A stretch of 64,000 bases of DNA from an uncultured Ruegeria sp. (lineage in GTDB: Bacteria > Pseudomonadota > Alphaproteobacteria > Rhodobacterales > Rhodobacteraceae), in NCBI RefSeq assembly GCF_947504215.1, contig NZ_CANNGO010000003.1, positions 1 to 64,000 of the forward strand, given 5' to 3'. Made by a program: the position numbers and the translations under genes. Shown piece by piece: positions 43,315 through 51,443 of this stretch. The notes beneath the pieces are model-generated. The model searched no databases, was not told the origin of the DNA, and worked only from the letters and a program-made list of their open reading frames with translations. Numbering within the stretch: the first letter of the stretch is position 1; every line of letters begins with the position of its first letter.

Positions 43315-43952
43315 TGCAGTGTTTCCTCATTTGAACCGCCACGAAGGGCGAACTCGATCAATGTCACCAGTGTTTCGCGCCGGGTGCGCAAACAGGGCGC
43401 CTCAAGCAAAGCCTGTTTTTCTTCGGGATCGAAATCCAGAAGCATCGAAAGCGAATTCACCAGTAACTCGTCATCGGCATCTTTCATGGAATCCCAATCA
43501 GTTGACAAATCCCGTGATGAGAAGAACCGCTCGAGTAAGGTTAAGAACCGTGTACGATTAAACTCGTCATCCTTTTCGGTTTTACCCAAGTCGCGATCAA
43601 ACCCACCCCATGCGACAGCACACCGCCGATAAGGTGTGAATGCGTCCAGTTCCGAAGTGATCCGAAACCGCGAAACCCCGGTGAGCGTGATCAGATACCT
43701 ACCATCCTCAGTCTCGGAAAACTGTGTCACTCGCCCGGCACATCCGATCTGATGCAATTTCTTTTCGTCACTCGGGGACGGGTTCGGCTGCACCATGCCA
43801 ATCAGACGTTCCTTGGTCTTCAAAGCATCATCCAGCATTTGCAGGTAGCGCGGTTCAAATATGTGCAAAGGCAAGCGTGACCGGGGCAACAGCAACGCCC
43901 CGGGCAGTGGAAAAACGGATATCGTATCCGGCAGGTCGGCGGGATGCATCAT
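43311..43952 (-). CDS. LON peptidase N-terminal (substrate-binding) domain protein
   Basis: 213 residues made of the Lon N domain alone, without ATPase or protease. [29 protein letters not shown] is the classic start, and GCAGRVTQF and LTGVSRFRI follow. Its role is unknown, possibly substrate recognition for proteolysis. It sits between thioredoxin and Trm112 genes, an order conserved in Rhodobacteraceae. Confidence 0.9.
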   Translation of the reverse strand: MMHPADLPDTISVFPLPGALLLPRSRLPLHIFEPRYLQMLDDALKTKERLIGMVQPNPSPSDEKKLHQIGCAGRVTQFSETEDGRYLITLTGVSRFRITSELDAFTPYRRCAVAWGGFDRDLGKTEKDDEFNRTRFLTLLERFFSSRDLSTDWDSMKDADDELLVNSLSMLLDFDPEEKQALLEAPCLRTRRETLVTLIEFALRGGSNEETLQ

Positions 43953-43979
43953 GTATCCGAGTGTAGCTCTGAACCGGAA

Positions 43980-44897
43980 TTAGGCAAATATCATCGAGCT
44001 GAGTTTGCGGCGTCCGTTCAGAACAATCGGATCATTTGGCTTCAACGCATCAAAGATCGTGAACAGCTGCGACTTGGCTGCACTTTCATTCCATTCGCGA
44101 TCCCGGCGGAAAAGCTCCAGGAGTTGCGCCACGGCCTCTTCCACATCGCCGTTGGCATGCAGTGCCTGCGCCAGATCGAATCGCGCCTGATGATTGTCCG
44201 GTTCAGCGTCCACCAGCGCTGTCAGATCGGCCACCGGACCTGCGTCAGCGGCCTGTTTGGCCAGCTCAAGCTGCGCATGGGCTGCTTCGATTTCAGGCGA
44301 CGTAGAGATCTCGGCGGGTGCGCCATTCAAGATCGCTTCTGCCTGCTCAAGATCACCAGATGCAATGTGAGAACGCACAAGACCACCATAAGCCGCGGCA
44401 TGGTTGGGGTCTTCGCCCAGGATAGCGGCAAAAGTCTGAGCTGCATCAACAGCGGCACCTTCAGTCAGCATTTCCTCGGCTGCTGCCACCGCGTCTTCCA
44501 ATTGTCCACCGGGGCTTTCCCCACCTGCGGCTTCGATAACACGATCCACAAATGCCTTGATTTCAGATCCCGGCACGGCACCCTGAAATCCATCAACAGG
44601 CTGACCCTTGAAAAAGGCATACACGGTTGGGACCGACTGGATGCGCAATTGCGACGCGATTGCCTGAGCTTCGTCGACATTGATCTTGACCATTTTCACC
44701 GCGCCTTTGGCAGCGGTTACGGCTTCTTCCAAAAGTGGGCCGAGCGTTTTGCAAGGGCCACACCAAGGCGCCCAGAAATCAACGATAACAGGAATGTCCT
44801 GTGAGGTTTCAACAACGTCGGCCATGAACGTGGCCTCGGTTCCATCTTTGATCAGATCACTGGTATCAGAGCCGGCTGCGGTGTTCAGAAGGTCCAT
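43980..44897 (-). CDS. Thioredoxin-domain co-chaperone with TPR repeats (YbbN/CnoX-like)
   Basis: 305 residues. The N-terminal thioredoxin domain keeps the active site WCGPC at about residues 50-54; a TPR-like helical region fills the C-terminal half (AAAYGGLVRSHIASGDLEQAEAIL). E. coli YbbN/CnoX is a holdase that passes clients to GroEL and DnaK; it has SxxC instead of CxxC, so this protein may in addition be redox active. ATG 44897 is preferred over a TTG at 44918. Confidence 0.88.
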   Translation of the reverse strand: MDLLNTAAGSDTSDLIKDGTEATFMADVVETSQDIPVIVDFWAPWCGPCKTLGPLLEEAVTAAKGAVKMVKINVDEAQAIASQLRIQSVPTVYAFFKGQPVDGFQGAVPGSEIKAFVDRVIEAAGGESPGGQLEDAVAAAEEMLTEGAAVDAAQTFAAILGEDPNHAAAYGGLVRSHIASGDLEQAEAILNGAPAEISTSPEIEAAHAQLELAKQAADAGPVADLTALVDAEPDNHQARFDLAQALHANGDVEEAVAQLLELFRRDREWNESAAKSQLFTIFDALKPNDPIVLNGRRKLSSMIFA

Positions 44898-44983
44898 GGC
44901 AATCACTCTTTCGTTCAAATTTGCGCCCTATATGCAACCACTGAGCGCGGAAACCAAGGGGGGAGTTTTCAGGCCGTATCCGA

Positions 44984-45772
44984 TCAAATGTCAAAGGTCG
45001 CAAAAACCGGAGCGTGATCACTTGGCTTTTCCCAGCCACGCGCGTCGCGCAGAACCCTGCTGGAATGGCCCGCGTTCGAAATATCGGGTGTCGCCCAGAC
45101 GTGATCCAGCCGCCGCCCCTTGTCGGCTGCATCCCAATCTCGCGCGCGGTAGGACCACCAGCTATACAGCTGCCCTTCGGGGATATCCTGACGGGTGATA
45201 TCGATCCAACCGCCTGCGTCTTGGGTTTCAGCGAGTTGCTCGACCTCGATGGGTGTGTGCGACACGACCTTGAGCAGTTGCTTGTGGGACCAGACGTCAT
45301 CCTCACGCGGGGCGATATTCAGATCCCCGACCAGAATTGATTTCTCTGGCTTGTCCACGTGAAACCAGTCCCGCATTTCAGTCAGATAGTCGAGTTTTTG
45401 ACCGAATTTCTCATTCACCTCGCGATCGGGCACATCCCCACCTGCAGGAACATAGAAATTATGGATCGTCACTCCGTTCTCCAAACGACCGGCGATATGT
45501 CGGGCATGACCCAGACCAGCAAAGTCCTTGTCGCCAACATCCTCAATGGGTAAGCGAGACAGAATAGCGACGCCGTTATAGCCCTTTTGACCCCGCGCAA
45601 TCATATGGTTGTAGCCAAGCGCCGAAAACGCCTCGGTTGGGATCTTTTCCACTGGCGATTTACATTCCTGCAGACACAGAACATCCGGTGCTTCTTCCTC
45701 TAAGAGCTTCAGCACGATCGGCTCACGCAGACGGACCGAGTTGATGTTCCAGGTGGCAAGGGTAAAGGGCAT
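44984..45772 (-). CDS. xth: Exodeoxyribonuclease III (AP endonuclease family 1)
   Basis: 262 residues. ATWNINSVRLREP, VLCLQECKSP with the metal Glu, VGDLNIAPREDDV and SDHAPVFATF with the catalytic His are all present. It cleaves abasic sites and 3' blocks in base excision repair. Full length. Separate unit, with 72 bases before the upstream GFA gene. Confidence 0.94.
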   Translation of the reverse strand: MPFTLATWNINSVRLREPIVLKLLEEEAPDVLCLQECKSPVEKIPTEAFSALGYNHMIARGQKGYNGVAILSRLPIEDVGDKDFAGLGHARHIAGRLENGVTIHNFYVPAGGDVPDREVNEKFGQKLDYLTEMRDWFHVDKPEKSILVGDLNIAPREDDVWSHKQLLKVVSHTPIEVEQLAETQDAGGWIDITRQDIPEGQLYSWWSYRARDWDAADKGRRLDHVWATPDISNAGHSSRVLRDARGWEKPSDHAPVFATFDI

Positions 45773-45844
45773 GGGGCAGGCTTCCTCTGTCGCGGTTGGC
45801 GCAACCTATCGCGGTGTAGGTGCAGGTGCTATCGGAAAAAACGT

Positions 45845-46252
45845 CTAGGACGGATACCCATCAGATTGCGGTGCATCATCGCAAATCTCATACCAATCAG
45901 GTTTCTCCGAGACAAACTCGTGAAACTGGACCTTTGAAGTCAACGTCGTGTCCAGCGCGTTCGCTGCGATTGGGAAACTGTCTTCATCCGACAGAATCTC
46001 GCCAAGAGATGTTCCGCAGTCTTTGCAGAAACATCTGCCGTATTTGTAAGGAGCATTTGGCCGGTACAACGCCACCTTGTCCCTACCCTGCAGCCATATC
46101 AGATCTTCCTTTTTCACAAACACAATCGTGCTGGCCCCGGCTTTACGGCATCGGGAACAATGACACGTGCCCATTACGGAGGGTTCGCGTTTCAGTTGAA
46201 ACCTGACCGTTCCGCAACAACAACTACCCTGAATCACCAAGAATGCCTCCAT
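45845..46252 (-). CDS. GFA family zinc protein
   Basis: 135 residues. Cys groups SCCCGTV, CHCSRCRKAG and CFCKDCGTS match the GFA/CENP-V zinc sites. A paralog, not a close copy, of the protein at 27401-27781. No formaldehyde-related neighbour here. A terminator isolates it from the upstream response regulator transcript. Confidence 0.87.
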   Translation of the reverse strand: MEAFLVIQGSCCCGTVRFQLKREPSVMGTCHCSRCRKAGASTIVFVKKEDLIWLQGRDKVALYRPNAPYKYGRCFCKDCGTSLGEILSDEDSFPIAANALDTTLTSKVQFHEFVSEKPDWYEICDDAPQSDGYPS

Positions 46253-46345
46253 CCAGAAAATTCTAACGGAACATTACAAGAACATCTGATGCGGAGCAAT
46301 GTTGGAATTGCCCGCAATCCTGCTGATAACAAGCAATAACAGAAC

Positions 46346-46372
46346 AAAAAAAGGCCGGGCCAAAGGCCCGGC
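46346..46372 (-). terminator. Strong intrinsic terminator after the response regulator/sRNA
   Basis: GCCGGGCC (46372-46365 in minus direction), three-base loop, GGCCCGGC (to 46354), one C, then seven T to 46346. Confidence 0.9.
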
Positions 46373-46417
46373 AGTCCAACAGGGAGGTGCATGTCATTAC
46401 CCGGACATACACGGGTC
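46346..46417 (-). ncRNA. Candidate FnrL-controlled small RNA
   Basis: A segment of about 72 nt on the minus strand downstream of a perfect FNR box and -10 element. From 5' it holds a hairpin ACCCG/CGGGT (46416-46412 with 46403-46399), an open stretch of 26 nt with CCUCCC (46387-46382), which is complementary to Shine-Dalgarno sequences, and a perfect 8-bp GC terminator stem with seven U. This is the layout of a trans-acting sRNA with its own promoter in the 3' UTR of the response regulator gene. Alternatively it is only that gene's terminator. Start position is inferred from the FNR class II spacing. Confidence 0.55.
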
Positions 46418-46424
46418 GGGAGTA

Positions 46425-46465
46425 ATCTAATTATGACCACAGAGTATCACTTTGATCCAAATCAA
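46425..46465 (-). promoter_or_regulatory. Perfect FNR/FnrL box with spaced -10 element
   Basis: TTGAT-N4-ATCAA at 46452-46465, a full match to the FNR/FnrL consensus. On the minus strand TTAGAT (46430-46425) lies where a -10 should be if the box is centred at -41.5, with an alternative CATAAT at 46435-46430. Predicted transcription start is near 46417. Confidence 0.7.
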
Positions 46466-46476
46466 TCTACAGGCGA

Positions 46477-47163
46477 TCAAGATACTAGGCGATATCCGCC
46501 CGATTCTGTGACCAAAAGGCGCGCATTTGACGGATCAGGCTCGATTTTCTGACGCAGCCGGTAGATGTGAGTTTCCAACGTGTGCGTAGTCACTCCAGCG
46601 TTGTAACCCCAGACCTCGTGCAGCAGCACGTCGCGGGCCACCACACCATCAGTTGAACGATAGAGGAACTTGAGAATATTGGTTTCTTTCTCGGTCAGAC
46701 GAATTTTGCGGTCATCTTCAGTGATTAACATTTTCATCGCAGGCTTGAACGTATAGGGGCCAAGAACAAAAACAGCGTCTTCGGACTGTTCATGCTGCCG
46801 AAGCTGCGCGCGAATACGGGCCAGCAGAACCGGAAACTTGAATGGCTTCGAAACGTAGTCATTGGCACCGGCATCCAGACCCAGGATCGTATCGGCATCG
46901 CTGTCATGGCCCGTCAGCATCAGAATCGGACTTTTGACACCTTGTTTACGCATCAGGCGACACAGCTCGCGGCCGTCCGTGTCCGGCAGACCAACATCCA
47001 GAATCACCAGGTCGTAGATCGCTTCGCGCGCACGCTCCATTGCGGACTGACCGTCATGCGCTTCAAACACATCGAAATCCTCGGTCATCACCAGTTGTTC
47101 GCTGAGTGCTTCGCGCAGGTCTTCATCGTCATCCACCAGCAGGATTTTCTTGAGTTGAGCCAT
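46477..47163 (-). CDS. OmpR/PhoB-family response regulator
   Basis: 228 residues. Receiver domain at 1-125 with the acidic pair in LLVDDDEDLR, phosphoacceptor Asp in LVILDVGLPD, Thr in MLTGHDSD and Lys in VSKPF. A winged-helix domain covers about 130-228 (LTEKETNILKFL, VTTHTLETHIYRLRQKIE). GGAGGACC precedes the ATG at 47163; the longest frame adds 99 residues of non-homologous sequence. No histidine kinase is adjacent. Divergent from ribA. Confidence 0.92.
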   Translation of the reverse strand: MAQLKKILLVDDDEDLREALSEQLVMTEDFDVFEAHDGQSAMERAREAIYDLVILDVGLPDTDGRELCRLMRKQGVKSPILMLTGHDSDADTILGLDAGANDYVSKPFKFPVLLARIRAQLRQHEQSEDAVFVLGPYTFKPAMKMLITEDDRKIRLTEKETNILKFLYRSTDGVVARDVLLHEVWGYNAGVTTHTLETHIYRLRQKIEPDPSNARLLVTESGGYRLVS

Positions 47164-47325
47164 TTCCCGGTCCTCCAAAGCCTTTTCCATCACTTGCGCG
47201 TGGAATATGCAATCAACAAGCTTTGCTGCAACGGGCTCACGCCCTCGTGTCCAAGGCAGCGGAAATGTTTCACATTTTGCCCCGAAAGCGCTAGGACAAG
47301 GGCTGAACGTTACAGGGTAACATAG

Positions 47326-48420
47326 ATGAGTCTGATCCCAGATATCACCGAACTGCTTGCACGAGCCCGCGCAGATCTGCGCATGGGCGTACCCGTAGTA
47401 CTGACGGACGACAGCGGGTTCGGCGTGCTTGCTGCCTCGGCAGAAACACTCAGCCCGCAACGCCTGGCCGATCTTCGTAGGCTTGGCGGCGAACCGGTGG
47501 TCACAATCACTGGACGACGAGCGGAAACGCTCAAGGCACGGGCCTATGATGGTGATCTGGCGCGGGTTTTGATTCCAGAAGATGCAGATCTCGGCTGGGT
47601 TCAGGCCGTTTCCGATCCGTCGGACGATCTAAGTTCCCCTATGAAAGGACCGCTGATGACCAAGCGGCAGGGCAACGCACACTTGCACCGTATTGCTATT
47701 GCGTTGGCAAAGTCTGCGCGTCTTCTGCCCGCAGCGATCGTGGTTCAGGTCGAGGACGGCAAAACATTCGCCGCAGACCACGGTCTGACATGCATTGATC
47801 ACACCCGCGCTGCCCCTCATCTGGCGGGCCGCAGCGCGCTGCACGAGGTTGTCGCCGCGCGCCTGCCGATGGAAGTATCAGAAGCCGGACGTTTGCATGT
47901 TTTCCGCCCCGAAGATGGGGGGGAAGAGCATTATGCAGTTGAGATCGGGCGTCCGGACCGGGACAAGCCTGTGTTGGCGCGATTGCACTCGGCCTGTTTT
48001 ACCGGCGACCTCATGGGCAGCCTGAAATGTGATTGCGGCCCGCAGCTGCGAGGCGCGCTGGCCCAAATGGGATCAGAAGGCGCAGGCGTCCTGCTCTATC
48101 TGAATCAAGAGGGGCGAGGCATTGGTCTGGCAAACAAGATGCGCGCTTATTTTCTGCAAGATCAGGGGTTTGACACTGTCGAAGCCAACCACCGCTTAGG
48201 CTTTGAAGATGATGAACGGGACTTTCGCCTCGGCTCAGACATTCTGAAATCGTTGGGGTTCAACTCGGTCCGTTTGCTGACAAACAACCCCGCCAAGATT
48301 GCAATGATGGAGCGTACCGGCATCGCCGTGACCGAACGTGTTCCGTTGAAAGTCGGCGAAACCGCCCACAACCGTGCGTATCTGGCAACCAAGGCGGCGA
48401 AGTCCGGGCATCTGCTGTGA
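47326..48420 (+). CDS. ribA: GTP cyclohydrolase II with degenerate N-terminal DHBP-synthase-like domain
   Basis: 364 residues. The C-terminal about 200 hold the active enzyme: zinc Cys in HSACFTGDLMGSLKCDCGPQL, then LNQEGRGIGLANKMRAY. It opens GTP for riboflavin synthesis. The first about 150 residues (ADLRMGVPVVLTDDSG, AETLSPQRLADL) look like DHBP synthase without its acidic metal-binding loop, so that half is probably not catalytic. The next gene overlaps its stop by four bases. Confidence 0.9.
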   Translation: MSLIPDITELLARARADLRMGVPVVLTDDSGFGVLAASAETLSPQRLADLRRLGGEPVVTITGRRAETLKARAYDGDLARVLIPEDADLGWVQAVSDPSDDLSSPMKGPLMTKRQGNAHLHRIAIALAKSARLLPAAIVVQVEDGKTFAADHGLTCIDHTRAAPHLAGRSALHEVVAARLPMEVSEAGRLHVFRPEDGGEEHYAVEIGRPDRDKPVLARLHSACFTGDLMGSLKCDCGPQLRGALAQMGSEGAGVLLYLNQEGRGIGLANKMRAYFLQDQGFDTVEANHRLGFEDDERDFRLGSDILKSLGFNSVRLLTNNPAKIAMMERTGIAVTERVPLKVGETAHNRAYLATKAAKSGHLL

Positions 48421-48917
48421 CACCCGATGATCTGGTGCTGACACCGAATGGTGTTCGGTTTCGTGGTCAGCTTTTCCCCTGTTCAATCGGCAGGGGCGGA
48501 TTGAGCAATTTCAAACGTGAGGGCGATGGGGCTACCCCAACAGGCGTCCACCGTGTCACGGGCATGTTGTATCGGGCCGACCGCATCGCAGCACCGAACT
48601 ACTGGGCGCGCGCCATCGGACCTCGGGATCTTTGGTCTGACGATGTGTCCGACAAAGATTACAATCACTTAGTCTTGGCGCCATACGCGTACAGCCACGA
48701 AAAACTGCGCCGCGCGGACCCGCTTTATGATCTGGTGTTTATTACCGACTGGAACTGGCCAAACGCAGTGGCGGGTCGAGGTTCGGCAATCTTTGTGCAC
48801 CAATGGCGCCGACCTGGCTTTCCTACCGAAGGATGCGTGGCTTTTCGACGTGAGCATCTGCACTGGATTGCCCGTCATATCGTACCGGGCACACGATTGA
48901 TTATCCCTGCGGTTTGA
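48417..48917 (+). CDS. L,D-transpeptidase (YkuD) family protein
   Basis: 166 residues starting with GTG in a GTGA overlap with ribA. The YkuD active site appears as SAIFVHQWRRPGFPTEGCVAF, with the His and the catalytic Cys. No signal peptide is seen at this start, which is unusual for peptidoglycan cross-linking enzymes, so it may be cytoplasmic or use an atypical export route. Its end overlaps convergent yggS by 17 bases. Confidence 0.85.
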   Translation: MTPDDLVLTPNGVRFRGQLFPCSIGRGGLSNFKREGDGATPTGVHRVTGMLYRADRIAAPNYWARAIGPRDLWSDDVSDKDYNHLVLAPYAYSHEKLRRADPLYDLVFITDWNWPNAVAGRGSAIFVHQWRRPGFPTEGCVAFRREHLHWIARHIVPGTRLIIPAV

Positions 48918-49560
48918 CCCGCTCGCCAAAGATGGCGGACCCCACACGCACATGGGTCGCCCCCAACGCGATGGCCTGTTCGAAATCGCTACTCATGCCC
49001 ATGGACAGACCTTTCAGCCCGTTGCGTGCAGCGATCTTAGCCAATAATGCAAAATGCAGCGACGGTTCTTCATCAATCGGAGGGATGCACATCAATCCGC
49101 GAACCGGCAGGTCCAGTTCGTTGCATTCCGCTACAAACCCATCCGCATCTGCAGGAAGAATTCCCGCCTTTTGGTCTTCTTCTCCGGTGTTCACCTGAAT
49201 GAACAAATCAGGACAGGATCCGATCTCCTGCGCCAGCCTTGCCAAAGTCTTTGCCAGCTTGGGACGATCGACGGAATGGATCGCGTTGCAAAGCTCCATC
49301 GCCTGACGCGCCTTGTTGGTTTGTAAGGGGCCGATCAGATGCAGATCAATATCGCTGTATTGCTCTTTGAACGCGGGCCATTTGCCAGCGGCTTCCTGAA
49401 CCCGGTTTTCACCAAAACAGCGGTGCCCTTGTTCAAGAACGGCCTGGACCCGTTCATTTGGCTGCACCTTGGACACGGCGATCAACTTTACCGACCCATC
49501 AGACCGTCCGGAACTGGTTTCGGCCTTGGCAATGCGGGCGGTGATATCTTGCAATGACAT
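48901..49560 (-). CDS. yggS: YggS/PLPBP family pyridoxal-phosphate-binding protein
   Basis: 219 residues. The PLP Lys is in KLIAVSKVQPNE, followed by FGENRVQEA, IGPLQTNKAR and GLSMGMSSDFEQAI, the full family set. It regulates PLP homeostasis and has no catalytic activity. GAGGAA lies six bases before the ATG at 49560. Confidence 0.94.
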   Translation of the reverse strand: MSLQDITARIAKAETSSGRSDGSVKLIAVSKVQPNERVQAVLEQGHRCFGENRVQEAAGKWPAFKEQYSDIDLHLIGPLQTNKARQAMELCNAIHSVDRPKLAKTLARLAQEIGSCPDLFIQVNTGEEDQKAGILPADADGFVAECNELDLPVRGLMCIPPIDEEPSLHFALLAKIAARNGLKGLSMGMSSDFEQAIALGATHVRVGSAIFGERVKPQG

Positions 49561-49610
49561 GGCGTTCCTCAATCTGTCTTTGGCGCAGAGAAACACGATG
49601 TCGACGCAAA

Positions 49611-49640
49611 AGAAAAGGGCGGGTCAGAAGACCCGCCCTT
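49611..49640 (-). terminator. Intrinsic terminator of the porin gene
   Basis: In the minus-strand transcript an 11-bp perfect stem AAGGGCGGGTC / GACCCGCCCTT (49640-49630 with 49625-49615) with a 4-base loop, followed by TTCT, starting 22 bases after the porin stop. Confidence 0.9.
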
Positions 49641-49662
49641 AAACCTTGCGGTTCAGATCAAC

Positions 49663-50604
49663 TTAGAAGTTGAACTGGGCACCGAAGTCGGCACGTGTCT
49701 GGCTTTCGCCGTCGCCACGCTTCGAGCGGCCAACACCACCGCGCAGCGATGCACCGCCGCCCAGGTCGTAGATGGCACCGATGCCGTACTGCTGGTTATC
49801 GTCGTCCGCCGAACCGTCACCGTAAGCGAAGGTCAGAGTGGTTGCAGCGCCAACATTGTAGGCTGCCGACAGACCGTATGCAGTGCCGTTACGTGTTGCG
49901 TCAGCAACATCGTCGTCCGCTACAAACAGAGTACCCGAGAAGTCACCGAATTCTGCACCCAAGGTCAGAACGGTCAGGGTCTGCTTCTCTGCACCACCAA
50001 CGCCGTCAGTTTGACCATAGGCCAGAGCTGCGGTGATGTTGTTGAAGGTGTAGGTCGCGCTGATGTCCCACTTGTCTTCGCCGCCAGAGTCTTGGTCATA
50101 CGACGCGCCGAAGGCGAAGTCGTTGATGGCGTACTGGAAGAACACAGCGTTTGCGCCAGCGCCGGTCGAAGAGTACGACAGGAAGCTGTAGTCAACGCCA
50201 GAGTACTGACCAATGAAGTTTTCCAGGCCAGGCTCGTTACCGTAGTAGTTTGCCAGGTTGTCAAACGAACCTGCTACGTTACCTGCGTCAACACGCAGAC
50301 CACCGTAGATGACCGAGAAGCGCGCGCCGTTCAGGCCAGCTGCGTTGGCTTCACCAGTGTCGGCGTCTTCGTCAGCTTGCAGACGAACACGGCCTTCAAA
50401 GCGAACGCCACCGTCGGTTTCTGCGATGCCGTCGATGTTCAGACGGAAGCGAGAAACCAGAATGGTGTCGCTAATGTTAGGATCTGTCGAACGGTCTTCC
50501 AGGTATCCAATACCAAAACGACCGTAACCGCCGAATTTCACTTCAGCTGCTGCAACGCCTGCGGTCGCAATCAGCGCCGTCGTTGCGAAGAGAACTTTTT
50601 TCAT
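49663..50604 (-). CDS. Porin, general alphaproteobacterial type
   Basis: 313 residues. Signal peptide KKVLFATTALIATAGVAAA, then GGYGRFGIGYLED and many short amphipathic beta strands with Gly, Asp and aromatic residues, ending in ADFGAQFNF with the C-terminal Phe needed for BAM recognition. It should form a trimeric outer-membrane beta barrel for small solutes. GAGGGAAAC precedes the ATG at 50604. Monocistronic, with its own strong terminator. Confidence 0.93.
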   Translation of the reverse strand: MKKVLFATTALIATAGVAAAEVKFGGYGRFGIGYLEDRSTDPNISDTILVSRFRLNIDGIAETDGGVRFEGRVRLQADEDADTGEANAAGLNGARFSVIYGGLRVDAGNVAGSFDNLANYYGNEPGLENFIGQYSGVDYSFLSYSSTGAGANAVFFQYAINDFAFGASYDQDSGGEDKWDISATYTFNNITAALAYGQTDGVGGAEKQTLTVLTLGAEFGDFSGTLFVADDDVADATRNGTAYGLSAAYNVGAATTLTFAYGDGSADDDNQQYGIGAIYDLGGGASLRGGVGRSKRGDGESQTRADFGAQFNF

Positions 50605-50642
50605 CTTGTTTCCCTCGGTTTCAATTAAACAGTTTTCTACTC

Positions 50643-50666
50643 GACACATACCTCGGCATATGTCTC
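50643..50666 (-). promoter_or_regulatory. Imperfect inverted repeat in the porin leader region
   Basis: GACACATA (50643-50650) and TATGTCTC (50659-50666) pair with one mismatch across eight bases, about 40 bases before the porin ATG. Could be an operator or a leader RNA hairpin. Confidence 0.3.
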
Positions 50667-50888
50667 AGCACGGACACCGTTTCGCTCTTTTTGCCCCCCG
50701 GGTGCAAGCTTGGCCTAATTGCGGCGGCCTCATTCGGGTCAAATTGGTGCAAGGATGCCACAGTCACTTTTGCCTGCCTTTCCGCGCAGTAGGCCGATAT
50801 TTCAAAAGAATAGGCTTGTTGCAGATGGGGTCCTTAGCTAGGAGTATCCACCAACAACGCACAATCAGTGAAACAGGACCTGCTTACA

Positions 50889-51371
50889 ATGCGCCTGCCG
50901 ACAGTTTTGGGTATGATCATGCTGACCGCCACCATTTCGGCATGCGGGCAGAATCGAAGCACAACCACGTACAATCCCAACCTCGTTGGGGGAAATTCCG
51001 ACGAACGTGAATTGAACGATTCTGATCGAACGACAATCTGGGACATTTTTGATCGCGGCAACGCCGAGCAGACAACCAATGTAAACCGGTATCTGTGGGC
51101 GGCCTCACTGGATGTTCTCAGCTTTCTGCCTGTGCAAGAGGTTGATCCGTTTACTGGCGTGATCGTAACAGGTTACGGCAAACCTCCGGGCGGCGGTCGG
51201 TCTTATCGGGCCACGGTACATGTCAGCGATCCAGCTTTGGCTGCACGGTCTTTGTCGGTTGCTCTTCAGTCCAACGGAGGCGCACCAGTCAACGCTGCGA
51301 CAACTCGCGCCATCGAAGACGCCATCCTTTCCCGGGCGCGCCAGCTACGCATTGCGGACAACAAGTTCTAG
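50889..51371 (+). CDS. DUF3576 lipoprotein
   Basis: 160 residues. Signal sequence ending in a lipobox (TISAC), then the DUF3576 region with NRYLWAASLDVLSFLPVQEVDPFTGV, which is the family core, and DAILSRARQLRIADN. ATG 50889 has AGGACC eight bases upstream; GTG 50868 is in frame but gives a longer, atypical signal sequence. Envelope protein of unknown role, located upstream of leuS-lptE-holA as in many alphaproteobacteria. Confidence 0.88.
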   Translation: MRLPTVLGMIMLTATISACGQNRSTTTYNPNLVGGNSDERELNDSDRTTIWDIFDRGNAEQTTNVNRYLWAASLDVLSFLPVQEVDPFTGVIVTGYGKPPGGGRSYRATVHVSDPALAARSLSVALQSNGGAPVNAATTRAIEDAILSRARQLRIADNKF

Positions 51372-51398
51372 CAACCCGACGAAATTCACAATAAGACC

Positions 51399-51423
51399 AC
51401 GCCGGGTTCCTGCCCGGCGTTTT
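51399..51423 (+). terminator. Terminator between the DUF3576 gene and leuS
   Basis: ACGCCGGG (51399-51406), six-base loop, CCCGGCGT (51413-51420), then TTT. It ends 20 bases before the leuS ATG. Confidence 0.7.
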
Positions 51424-51443
51424 CATTCACGAAGGACCGCAAG

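Noticed and set aside
46391-46560. Plus-strand ORF after GGGAGGTGC with ATG at 46391
   Set aside because: The apparent ribosome binding site is the complement of the CCUCCC stretch of the sRNA candidate. The frame soon runs antisense into the response regulator gene and has no protein-like pattern.
47164-47325. FMN riboswitch before ribA
   Set aside because: None of the conserved RFN-element stretches is present in the 162-bp region.
47164-47460. N-terminal extension of the response regulator by 99 residues
   Set aside because: The receiver domain starts right at 47163 with a strong ribosome binding site; the extension covers the divergent ribA promoter.
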